Below are positions 11,817-18,333 of a DNA stretch of 18,333 bases, piece after piece. Position numbers and translations under genes: made by a program. Below the pieces are notes generated by a model, which was not told the DNA's origin, made no database searches, and saw only the letters and a list, made by a program, of their open reading frames with translations. Source of the stretch: an uncultured Oscillospiraceae bacterium (GTDB lineage Bacteria; Bacillota; Clostridia; Oscillospirales; Oscillospiraceae); the NCBI GenBank assembly GCA_900768135.1, contig CAAGBT010000096.1, positions 1 through 18,333 on the forward strand. Direction: 5' to 3'. Numbering within the stretch: the stretch's first letter is position 1; each line of letters starts with the position of its first letter.

Positions 11817-12767
11817 ATGAGTTTTCTTTTATCGCTGCTGAACGCGCTGCCCGGCGCGGCCGCCCAGGGGCTTGCCTGGGGCGTCATGGCGATCGGCGTA
11901 TACATCACCTACCGCATCCTTGACGTGGCCGACCTGACGGTGGACGGTTCGTTCGCTACCGGCGGCGCGGTCTGCGTCATGCTGATCCGCGGCGGCGTAA
12001 ACCCCTGGCTCGCGCTTTTGTGCGCGGTGTTCGCCGGTATGCTTGCCGGCCTTGTCACCGGCGTTTTCCATACGCGCTGCGGCATACCGGCGATCCTCGC
12101 CGGTATCCTGACGCAGCTGTCGCTGTATTCCATCAACCTGCGCATCATGGGCGGCAAGGCAAATCAGGCGGTCAGCATCGATAAATATCCGCTGCTCGTC
12201 TCGCAGCGCTATGTCCGCGACTTTGCGCCGCTGGAAGCCCTTGTGAAAAATCCCCTGCCGCTGCTGCTGGTCTTTACCGCAGCAGTCATCGCGCTGCTGT
12301 ACTGGTTCTTCGGCACGGAGAAGGGCAGCTCCCTGCGCGCCACGGGCGCAAACCCCCATATGGCGCGCGCACAGGGCATCAATACCGACTCGAACATCGT
12401 ACTTGGCCTGATGCTTTCCAACGGCCTTGTCGCGCTCTCCGGCGCGCTGCTCGCGCAGTATCAGGGTTCGAGCGACGTGCAGATGGGCCGCGGCGCGATC
12501 GTCATCGGTCTGGCCGCCGTAATCATCGGCGAGGTCGTCTTCGGCAAGCTGTTCATCAACTTCGGGCTCAAGCTGTTTGCCGTGTCCATCGGCGCGATCA
12601 TCTACTACATTGTTTTGCAGGTCACACTCCAGCTTGGTCTCAACACCAACGATCTGAAGCTCGTCAGCGCGCTGATCGTGGCGGTCTTTCTTGCCATTCC
12701 CTACTGGAAGGGCAGGATGTTCCGCGGCAAGGTGCAGCCGCAGAAGGGAGGCAGCGAAAATGCTTGA
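11817..12767 (+). CDS. ABC transporter permease (TrpY-like)
   Basis: A 316-residue integral membrane protein with eight or nine hydrophobic segments, of the branched-chain-type permease family that pairs with PF04392 binding proteins. It begins MSFLLSLLNALPGAAAQGLA, then WGVMAIGVYITYRILDVADL and TVDGSFATGGAV, the conserved loop of this family. GANPHMARAQGIN in the cytoplasmic loop near 180-190 is the likely coupling helix, and the C-terminal part contains QYQGSSDVQMGRGAIVIGLA. It forms the membrane channel of the importer as a homodimer. AGGAGG lies upstream of ATG 11817. Its last eight bases overlap the start of the ATPase gene, so the two are translationally coupled. Confidence 0.92.
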   Translation: MSFLLSLLNALPGAAAQGLAWGVMAIGVYITYRILDVADLTVDGSFATGGAVCVMLIRGGVNPWLALLCAVFAGMLAGLVTGVFHTRCGIPAILAGILTQLSLYSINLRIMGGKANQAVSIDKYPLLVSQRYVRDFAPLEALVKNPLPLLLVFTAAVIALLYWFFGTEKGSSLRATGANPHMARAQGINTDSNIVLGLMLSNGLVALSGALLAQYQGSSDVQMGRGAIVIGLAAVIIGEVVFGKLFINFGLKLFAVSIGAIIYYIVLQVTLQLGLNTNDLKLVSALIVAVFLAIPYWKGRMFRGKVQPQKGGSENA

Positions 12768-13554
12768 ACTCAAGGAGCTTTACAAAACCTTCAACCCCGG
12801 CACGATCAACGCCAAGACTGCGCTCAGCGGTCTGAGCCTGACGCTGCACGACGGCGACTTCGTTACCGTCATCGGCGGCAACGGCGCGGGCAAATCCACG
12901 ATGCTCAACGCCACGGCAGGCACCTTCTTCGTTGATTCCGGCAAGATCCTCATCAACGGCAAGGACGTGACGAGCCTGCCCGAACACAAGCGCGCAGCGT
13001 TCATCGGCCGCGTGTTTCAGGATCCGATGATGGGTACGGCGCCCTCGATGCAGATCGAAGAAAATCTGGCGCTTGCCGCCCGCCGCGGGCAGCGGCGCGG
13101 GCTTTCCTGGGGCGTGACGAAGGATGAGCGCGAGGAATACCGCAGAAGGCTCGGCGCGCTCGGCCTTGGACTGGAATCCCGCCTCTCGACCAAGGTGGCA
13201 ACGCTCTCCGGCGGCCAGCGCCAGGCGCTCACGCTGCTGATGGCAACGCTCAAGCGGCCGGAGCTGCTGCTGCTCGACGAGCATACCGCAGCGCTCGATC
13301 CCAAGACCGCCGCCAAGGTCATGGAGCTGACTGACCGCATCGTGCAGGAAAATCAGCTGACCACGCTGATGATCACGCACAATATGCGCGACGCCATCCA
13401 GTACGGCAACCGCCTGATCATGCTGCACGAGGGGCGTATCATCCTCGACATTTCAGGCGAGGAAAAGCAGAAGCTGACCGTACCTGACCTGCTGGCGCAG
13501 TTCACCCGCGCCAGCGGCGGCGAATTTGCCAGCGACCGCGCGATCCTTTCATAA
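12760..13554 (+). CDS. ABC transporter ATP-binding protein (TrpZ-like)
   Basis: A 264-residue ATPase subunit with all motifs: Walker A GGNGAGKST (39-47), Q-loop Gln87 in VFQDP, signature LSGGQ (149-153), Walker B LLLLDE (169-174) with catalytic Glu174, D-loop AALD and switch His207 in MITHNMRDA. It energises the importer formed with the preceding permease and lipoprotein. ATG at 12760 overlaps the permease stop by eight bases and is preceded by AAGGGAGG; longer open sequence upstream belongs to the permease gene. The operon ends here at a perfect bidirectional terminator. The leader attenuator and the palindrome at 10472-10496 should control it together with the two upstream genes. Confidence 0.95.
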   Translation: MLELKELYKTFNPGTINAKTALSGLSLTLHDGDFVTVIGGNGAGKSTMLNATAGTFFVDSGKILINGKDVTSLPEHKRAAFIGRVFQDPMMGTAPSMQIEENLALAARRGQRRGLSWGVTKDEREEYRRRLGALGLGLESRLSTKVATLSGGQRQALTLLMATLKRPELLLLDEHTAALDPKTAAKVMELTDRIVQENQLTTLMITHNMRDAIQYGNRLIMLHEGRIILDISGEEKQKLTVPDLLAQFTRASGGEFASDRAILS

Positions 13555-13580
13555 ATCCGTTGTTTTTCCTCTTCCTACAG

Positions 13581-13615
13581 AAAAAGGGAGAAGGCGCTCC
13601 GCCTTCTCCCTTTTT
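13581..13615. terminator. Bidirectional terminator between convergent operons
   Basis: A perfect 16-bp stem, AAAAAGGGAGAAGGCG (13581-13596) with CGCCTTCTCCCTTTTT (13600-13615), has a three-base loop. T-runs are built into both strands. It closes the ABC operon (plus) and the topoisomerase-to-lipoprotein operon (minus). Confidence 0.93.
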
Positions 13616-13622
13616 CACTGTT

Positions 13623-14285
13623 CTATGGCTCTGCGGGAGCCTCCGGCTCCGCTCCCAGCACGACCTCCACAATACCCACATCATCGGTGTCCGGGTAAAA
13701 ATTCACCTGCCACGGCTCTGCGGCCTCCGGCTCCAGCTCCTCCTGCACGGCGCGCACCATATCGCGCAGCCCATCGCGCCCGGTGGTAAAGTAGCCGAAG
13801 CGGATCGTCACGCAGCCCGCCGTTCCCTGCGCCGCCGCCAGGCGCAGCAGATCCGGCAGCGCCTCGGTGCTGGTGGCGGTAATGATCGCCGCCTGCTCCT
13901 CCGCCGTGCGGCGGTAGCCGAAACGCACTGCCATTTCATAGTAGCCGTGCTGCTGCGCGTCCGTATAGCTGATGTAATCCAGAAGGTATGCGCCAAGCGG
14001 CGTTTCCTCCTGCACCTCGCGGCAGGCGCGCTCGGCCATTGCGGCAGGATCGTCGCCGCCGTAGATGCGCACGGTCCCCTCCTCGCTGTGTTCGCCGAGG
14101 AGCAGCAGCAGCGCGTTGACCAGATCCTGATAGCCGTCGGCGCGCAGGGTGTCTGCGCCCTCGTTTTCCCAATACGCTTCGCTGTGCGGCGCGGAAACGG
14201 AAAAGCTGCGCTCCAGCACGACGTTGCCGCAGCCGGAAAGCATCAGACAGAGCGCCGCCAGCAGCGCCGGTATCCTTTTCTTCAC
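13623..14285 (-). CDS. Small lipoprotein, function unknown
   Basis: A 220-residue protein with a clear lipoprotein signal: MKKR, a hydrophobic core and LSGC with acylated Cys19, so it is anchored to the outer face of the membrane. I do not recognise the mature domain. It contains two similar-looking halves: a stretch around YDYISYTDAQQHGYYEMAVR-like sequence (LLDYISYTDAQQHGYYEMAV), FGYRRTAEEQAAII and later TIRFGYFTTGRDGLRDMVRA, both with an F-G-Y pattern, suggesting an internal duplication. The tail is Pro/Glu-rich. It is the last gene of the minus-strand operon, 25 bp after the LUD gene, and its stop lies eight bases from the shared terminator. GAAAGGAGG precedes the ATG at 14285. Confidence 0.75.
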   Translation of the reverse strand: MKKRIPALLAALCLMLSGCGNVVLERSFSVSAPHSEAYWENEGADTLRADGYQDLVNALLLLLGEHSEEGTVRIYGGDDPAAMAERACREVQEETPLGAYLLDYISYTDAQQHGYYEMAVRFGYRRTAEEQAAIITATSTEALPDLLRLAAAQGTAGCVTIRFGYFTTGRDGLRDMVRAVQEELEPEAAEPWQVNFYPDTDDVGIVEVVLGAEPEAPAEP

Positions 14286-14310
14286 GGCGCGCCTCCTTTC
14301 GGGCAGTGTT

Positions 14311-14916
14311 TTAATAGCCGAGATCCTCGTTGATAAGTACGACCTCCGTCTCGCAGCTCTTCATCGCCTCCCACAGCACGACAAGGCCGCGGCAGATGCG
14401 CTGCGGACTCCTGCAGTCGTAGCAATGGTCGCCCTTGGCGGCGCAGGGCGTTTTCACGCCGAGACGCTGCGCGTTTTTCGGCGCGGCGATGTTGCGCGCA
14501 CGCCAGAGCGCTTCCTCATAGGTCGGCGCAAGCTTGTTGCGCCCAACGATGAACCAGACCTTTTTATGCCCGTAAAGCGAGGCGGCAACGCGGTTGCCCG
14601 TACCGTCGATATTGATGATCTCGCCCGTTTCGGCAAGGCCGTTGGCCGAAAGCAGGTAATGGTCGCTCGTCTGCGCCTTTTCGCGCAGCTCGTCCGCGCT
14701 CAGCCCCTCCGGCGCGTGCCAGTGGCTGTAAACGGCATTATGCGTGCTGAGCCTGTCATAAAGGCTCAGCTGCTCGAGCGTCACGCTGCCGCCGAACGCA
14801 GCGCTGCTCCCATCGATCTGCGTATTCAGATAGTCCGCCGCAGACGCTGCATCCGCAAACGTGCTGACGGCAAAGCCGCGCGCCTTGAGATTCTGCTCCA
14901 CTGCTGTAAAGTCCAT
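14311..14916 (-). CDS. LUD-domain protein (lactate utilization protein, LutC/DUF162-like)
   Basis: A 201-residue LUD-domain protein. It opens MDFTAVEQNLKARGFAVSTF and carries the family core GSSAAFGGSVTLEQLSLYD, HWHAPEGLSADELREKAQTS, DHYLLSANGLAETGEIINID and GTGNRVAASLYGHKKVWFIV. The C-terminal CAAKGDHCYDCRSPQRICRG adds four cysteines, typical of the stand-alone clostridial subgroup and able to bind a metal or Fe-S cluster. LutC-type proteins take part in lactate oxidation, but LutA/LutB partners are absent here, so the substrate is uncertain. ATG 14916 has AAGGAGG seven bases upstream, which beats the ATG at 14934. The gene starts 20 bp after the YitT-family gene ends. Confidence 0.88.
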   Translation of the reverse strand: MDFTAVEQNLKARGFAVSTFADAASAADYLNTQIDGSSAAFGGSVTLEQLSLYDRLSTHNAVYSHWHAPEGLSADELREKAQTSDHYLLSANGLAETGEIINIDGTGNRVAASLYGHKKVWFIVGRNKLAPTYEEALWRARNIAAPKNAQRLGVKTPCAAKGDHCYDCRSPQRICRGLVVLWEAMKSCETEVVLINEDLGY

Positions 14917-14936
14917 TTTCGTTCCTCCTTGCATCG

Positions 14937-15806
14937 TTACAGTCCTTTGGGGTTATATTCGCCGAAGCCCTCGCCGAGGACCTCGCTTGCGTCGCACAGG
15001 ATGAAAAAGGCATCGGGATCCAGCTCCTTGACGAAGCGCTTGACGGCAACCATCTCCTTTTTGCGGACCGCGCAGAAAAGCAGCGGCCGGTCCCGTCCCG
15101 TATAGGCGCCGCGCGCGCTGAGCAGCGTAACGCCCATCTCGCGCGCAAGCAGCGCCCGCATGATCTCCTCGTACCTGTCGCTGATGATGTAGGCGACCTT
15201 CGCCGTGTTCTGCCCGTAGACCACAAGGTCGAGGACCTTGGTGGTGATATAGAGCGCCGCCGCGCCGTAAAGCGCGTTGTTCAGGCTGCGGAACACCGCC
15301 GCATAGGTCAGAATGATCGTCAGGTCGATACACAGGCACACATTGCCGATCGACAGCCGCTCGATGTGCGAGCGGACGATCCATGCGCCAAGCTCCGAGC
15401 CGCCGGTCGTCGCCTCCTCGCGGAAGATAAGGCCCGAGGCAATGCCGAGCGTCACGCCGCCATACAGGCACGCCAGCAGCGGATCCATAGGGGAAAACTC
15501 GTGCAGCATGGCGATCACGTCGATCAGGACGGAGCTGACGGCCATGGTGTAGATCGACTTGAACAGAAATGCAAACCCGAACTTTTTCAGCCCGACGAGA
15601 AACAGCGGCACATTGAGCGCAATGACCATAACGCCGATGGGCAGTGCGGGAATAAAGAAATTGATGATCTGGGCGATGCCCGTAAAGCCGCCCACGGTAA
15701 AGGCATTGGGCGCGTAAAACCAGTCGAACGACAGCGCGTAAAGCACGCAGGCCAGCGTCACGGTCAGATAGCTGCGCGCCTGATGGCGCAAAGTCTTCTT
15801 GTTCAT
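14937..15806 (-). CDS. YitT-family membrane protein (DUF161 + DUF2179)
   Basis: A 289-residue protein with five or six membrane segments in the first ~200 residues, then a cytosolic DUF2179 domain. Family landmarks are YAPNAFTVGGFTGIAQIINF near 31-50, PLFLVGLKKFGFAFLFKSIY, CLYGGVTLGIASGLIFREEA and TTGGSELGAWIV. The last ~75 residues (YIISDRYEEIMRALLAREMG, VTLLSARGAYTGRDRPLLFC) form the ferredoxin-like DUF2179 domain. YitT proteins are common in Firmicutes, often several per genome, with no settled function. ATG at 15806 is preceded by GAGGAGAGG. It lies 68 bp downstream of the topoisomerase gene and 20 bp upstream of the LUD gene, in one apparent operon. Confidence 0.92.
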   Translation of the reverse strand: MNKKTLRHQARSYLTVTLACVLYALSFDWFYAPNAFTVGGFTGIAQIINFFIPALPIGVMVIALNVPLFLVGLKKFGFAFLFKSIYTMAVSSVLIDVIAMLHEFSPMDPLLACLYGGVTLGIASGLIFREEATTGGSELGAWIVRSHIERLSIGNVCLCIDLTIILTYAAVFRSLNNALYGAAALYITTKVLDLVVYGQNTAKVAYIISDRYEEIMRALLAREMGVTLLSARGAYTGRDRPLLFCAVRKKEMVAVKRFVKELDPDAFFILCDASEVLGEGFGEYNPKGL

Positions 15807-15874
15807 ATCGATCCTCTCCTCACTTGATCTCTCCCGCGCTCCGGCATCCGCTCTCTCCCCGGGCGCCGCGCGCT

Positions 15875-18127
15875 TTATTCTCCGCCGTCCATAAGCGACA
15901 GCTGCTTATCGTCTCCGTCCTCGGCCTTCAGCAGCGCGCCTGCGGCCGGGATGCTGCGCCCGCGGTAGCGGGCCGGGTTGGTGATGCCGGTCTCTTCCGG
16001 CAGGCGCACGCAGTCGAGCGTGTATTTCTTCTTCAGCGTCAGCAACGCCACGCCCTGCGTGGTACGCGTAGACTTTACGCCAAGCAGCGCGGTCGAAACG
16101 ATCAGCACGCGCGGCTCTGTGGAATATACGGCGATCTCGCGGTCCTCCTTCAGGTGCAAAAGCGCCCTGAGGGGGCTTTTGTCGCTGTATGCGCCCGTCA
16201 GGCGGCGGCGGTTGGAGGTCGTCTTGTAGGCGGACAGCTCGACCTTCGCCGCCTTGCCGTTTTCAAAGAAGAAGACCATATAGCCGCTGTAATCGCCCGG
16301 CAGCACCATGCCCACAACGCTCTCGCCCTCGTCCATGCCGAGCCTGGCCGGCAGATAATCGCCCAGCTGGCTGGCCTTGCCGTCGGCAAAGTCGCTTGCG
16401 CGCGTTTTGTAGACCTGCGCCTTATCGGTGAAGAACATCAGCTCCGCGGCATTCGTGGCCTCCGCGCTTTCGCGCAGCGCGTCGTCCTCCTTGAATTTCT
16501 GCTCGCCCGACATCCGCAGCGACTGCGGCGTGATCTTCTTAAAGTAGCCGTGCTGCGAAAGAAAGATCGTAACGGGGTAGTCGTCCACCGGCTCCTCTTC
16601 AGCCTCCTGCTCGTCGAAGCAGTCGTAGACGATGCCGGTGCGGCGCGGCACGGCGTATTTTTTGCGTACCTCCTCCAGCTCGGTGATAAGGATCCTGCGG
16701 ATGCGCGAGGGCCGCGCAAGCGTATCCTCAAGGTCTTCGATCTCAGACTCCAGGGACGCCGTTTCCTCCACGCGCTTCAGAATATACTCGCGGTTGATAT
16801 TGCGCAGCTTGATCTCGGCAACGTATTCCGCCTGGATCTGGTCGATGCCGAAGCCGATCATCAGGTTCGGCACCACATCGGCCTCCTTCTCCGTCTCGCG
16901 GATGATCCGGATGGCCTTGTCAATATCGAGCAGGATGCGCTTGAGTCCCTTCAGAAGATGCAGCTTGTCCTGCCGCTTTTTGAGGATGAAATATATGCGG
17001 CGCTTGACGCTCTCGGTGCGCCAGGCGCACCACTCCTCCAGCAGCTCGCGCACGCCCATCACGCGCGGCATCCCGGCGATCAGCACGTTGAAGTTGCACG
17101 AAGCCGTATCCTGAAGCGTTGTTGCCCTGAACAGCTTCTGCATCAGCTTATCGGGGTCGGTGCCGCGCTTTAAGTCGATCGTCAGCTTGAGGCCGGAAAG
17201 GTCGGTCTCATCGCGCATATCGGAGATCTCCCGGATCTTGCCCGCCTTGATCAGCTCGGCGACCTTATCCATGATGGCCTCGCTCGTGGTGGTGTAGGGG
17301 ATCTCGTAAACTTCGATGAGATTTTCCTTTTTGTCGTAGCGCCAGCGGCCGCGCACCTTCACGCCGCCGCGGCCAGTATTGTAGATGTCCTCAATGGCGC
17401 GCGGGTCGTACAGCACCTCGCCGCCGGTTGGAAAATCGGGTGCAAGCAGCGTCTCGCTGATGCGGCAGTCCGGATTTTTGAGAAAGGCGATGGTCGTGTC
17501 GCAGACCTCGCCGAGGTTAAAGCCGCACAGCTGGCTCGCCATGCCCACCGCAATGCCCTGATTGGCGGAAACGAGGATGTTGGGAAACGTTGTAGGCAGC
17601 AGCGCGGGTTCCTTCATGGAATTGTCGTAGTTGTCCACAAAGTCAACGGTATCCGCGTCGATGTCGCGGAACAGCTCGGCGCAGATGGGCGCAAGCTTCG
17701 CTTCGGTGTACCGGCTGGCCGCCCACGCCATGTCGCGCGAATAGACCTTGCCGAAGTTGCCCTTGGAATCGACAAAGGGATGCAGCAGCGCGCCGTAGCC
17801 CTTGGAAAGGCGCACCATCGTGTCGTAGATCGCAGCGTCGCCGTGGGGATTGAGCCGCATCGTCTGGCCGACGATGTTCGCGCTCTTCGTGCGCGCGCCG
17901 GTTAGCAGGCCCATCCTGTACATGGTGTAAAGAAGCTTGCGGTGCGATGGCTTAAAGCCGTCGATCTCCGGGATGGCGCGCGATACGATGATCGACATCG
18001 CATAGGGCATATAGTTTGTCTCCAGCGTGTCGGTGATATTCTGCTCCACCACGTCCGCGCGCAGGCCAAGCACGTTCGGGTCGGCGGCGCGGTGCGTCTG
18101 GCGGGACGGCCTGTCATTCTTTTTCAT
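15875..18127 (-). CDS. parC: Type IIA DNA topoisomerase subunit A (ParC-like)
   Basis: A 750-residue breakage-reunion subunit. It relaxes and decatenates DNA together with an ATPase subunit that is not in the window; its gene may lie beyond the right edge. Catalytic Tyr140 is in AASRYTEAKL. Other conserved parts are YAMSIIVSRAIPEIDGFKPS (42-61), the quinolone pocket LNPHGDAAIYDTMV (92-105), DSKGNFG, and VDFVDNYDNSMKEPALLPT. A coiled-coil and tower region is followed by a degenerate beta-pinwheel. The QRRGGKG GyrA box is absent, favouring topoisomerase IV over gyrase. In the pocket, Ala98 stands where quinolone-sensitive enzymes have Ser (GyrA Ser83), while Asp102 is kept. It is the first gene of the minus-strand operon; a promoter lies at 18192-18220. 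Confidence 0.9.
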   Translation of the reverse strand: MKKNDRPSRQTHRAADPNVLGLRADVVEQNITDTLETNYMPYAMSIIVSRAIPEIDGFKPSHRKLLYTMYRMGLLTGARTKSANIVGQTMRLNPHGDAAIYDTMVRLSKGYGALLHPFVDSKGNFGKVYSRDMAWAASRYTEAKLAPICAELFRDIDADTVDFVDNYDNSMKEPALLPTTFPNILVSANQGIAVGMASQLCGFNLGEVCDTTIAFLKNPDCRISETLLAPDFPTGGEVLYDPRAIEDIYNTGRGGVKVRGRWRYDKKENLIEVYEIPYTTTSEAIMDKVAELIKAGKIREISDMRDETDLSGLKLTIDLKRGTDPDKLMQKLFRATTLQDTASCNFNVLIAGMPRVMGVRELLEEWCAWRTESVKRRIYFILKKRQDKLHLLKGLKRILLDIDKAIRIIRETEKEADVVPNLMIGFGIDQIQAEYVAEIKLRNINREYILKRVEETASLESEIEDLEDTLARPSRIRRILITELEEVRKKYAVPRRTGIVYDCFDEQEAEEEPVDDYPVTIFLSQHGYFKKITPQSLRMSGEQKFKEDDALRESAEATNAAELMFFTDKAQVYKTRASDFADGKASQLGDYLPARLGMDEGESVVGMVLPGDYSGYMVFFFENGKAAKVELSAYKTTSNRRRLTGAYSDKSPLRALLHLKEDREIAVYSTEPRVLIVSTALLGVKSTRTTQGVALLTLKKKYTLDCVRLPEETGITNPARYRGRSIPAAGALLKAEDGDDKQLSLMDGGE

Positions 18128-18148
18128 GCGATCAACCTCTGTTGTCCT

Positions 18149-18173
18149 CCGGCATTGGAAAAGAAAATGCCGG
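18149..18173 (-). repeat. 5'-UTR hairpin ahead of the topoisomerase gene
   Basis: CCGGCATT (18149-18156) and AATGCCGG (18166-18173) form a perfect 8-bp stem with a nine-base loop. It lies between the promoter and the ribosome-binding region. It has no T-tract on the minus strand, so it may affect mRNA stability or regulation rather than end transcription. Confidence 0.45.
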
Positions 18174-18191
18174 TCATACTTTTTCTAATAT

Positions 18192-18220
18192 ATTCTACCA
18201 TATTTTTTCCTGCCGCGCAA
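18192..18220 (-). promoter_or_regulatory. Putative promoter of the topoisomerase operon
   Basis: On the minus strand, TTGCGC (18220-18215) and TAGAAT (18197-18192) are separated by 17 bp, about 65 bp upstream of the ATG at 18127. Confidence 0.5.
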
Positions 18221-18307
18221 CCCGCCGATCGCGCGTCAGTGCAGATCGGCGCAGCCTGGTTGCCGCCGCTTTCCGCGCGCCCGCCCGTTCCCGGTGCAGA
18301 CAGAGGC

Positions 18308-18333
18308 GGCCGCCGTCCTTACGGACGGCGGCC
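18308..18333. terminator. GC-rich hairpin at the window edge, probable terminator
   Basis: GGCCGCCGTCC (18308-18318) and GGACGGCGGCC (18323-18333) form a perfect 11-bp stem with loop TTAC. There is no T-tract on the left side, and the right side is cut by the window end. It probably terminates a neighbouring transcript; the direction is unresolved. Confidence 0.45.

Noticed and set aside
15824..17173. 449-aa plus-strand open frame opposite the topoisomerase gene
   Set aside because: It is antisense to a clear GyrA/ParC homologue and shows no recognisable domain.
1..18333. CRISPR arrays, tRNA or rRNA genes, complete insertion sequences
   Set aside because: I saw no regularly spaced direct repeats, no tRNA-like cloverleaf with CCA-type end, no rRNA core sequence and no transposase on either strand.

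Overview
The window looks like chromosome from a GC-rich, low-GC-phylum Firmicute of the class Clostridia, probably a gut Oscillospiraceae/Ruminococcaceae-type organism. This rests on strong AGGAGG ribosome-binding sites, a sporulation sigma factor of the SigK type, an energy-coupling-factor S component, YitT and UPF0340 proteins, a second GyrA-like topoisomerase subunit and many short intrinsic terminators. The genus cannot be fixed from this sequence.

Left part (1 to about 2,587): visibly AT-richer and patchy. It holds the end of a flavodoxin-like gene, an SRPBCC protein, the first third of a macro-domain gene that breaks off, a small unknown protein with a terminator, two overlapping tiny ORFs with excellent Shine-Dalgarno sites, and a minus-strand tandem helix-turn-helix regulator. 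This block abuts the N-terminal half of sigK (minus strand, about 2,588-2,920), which is cut inside the conserved V-E-N-E-I-L stretch. That is essentially where skin elements interrupt sigK in other endospore formers, so the left block is probably the end of an element integrated in sigK.

Middle part (3,018-10,407): ordinary GC-rich chromosome. On the minus strand are an M32 carboxypeptidase, a UPF0340 protein with an ECF S component (two-gene operon), a small alanine-rich charged protein and glycerol kinase. Divergent from glycerol kinase is a monoacylglycerol-lipase-like hydrolase. Then come a CmpB-like membrane protein (minus) and a family-4 uracil-DNA glycosylase (plus).

Regulated transporter (10,472-13,615): the most striking region. 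A good promoter has its -35 box in the centre of a 10-bp inverted repeat. It is followed by a 35-codon leader ORF with seven Tyr and two Phe codons in a ten-codon run, a hairpin overlapping those codons, a possible antiterminator and an intrinsic terminator. Downstream is a three-gene ABC transporter of the TrpXYZ type (lipoprotein, permease, ATPase). This reads as ribosome-mediated attenuation by charged tRNA-Tyr (and perhaps tRNA-Phe) of an aromatic amino-acid importer, where Firmicutes would normally use a T-box.

Right part (13,581-18,333): a minus-strand operon running topoisomerase subunit A, YitT-family membrane protein, LUD-domain protein, small lipoprotein, closed by a bidirectional terminator. 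Upstream of the topoisomerase gene are a promoter, a 5'-UTR hairpin and, at the window edge, a GC-rich terminator-like hairpin. No tRNA, rRNA, CRISPR array or complete insertion sequence was seen.
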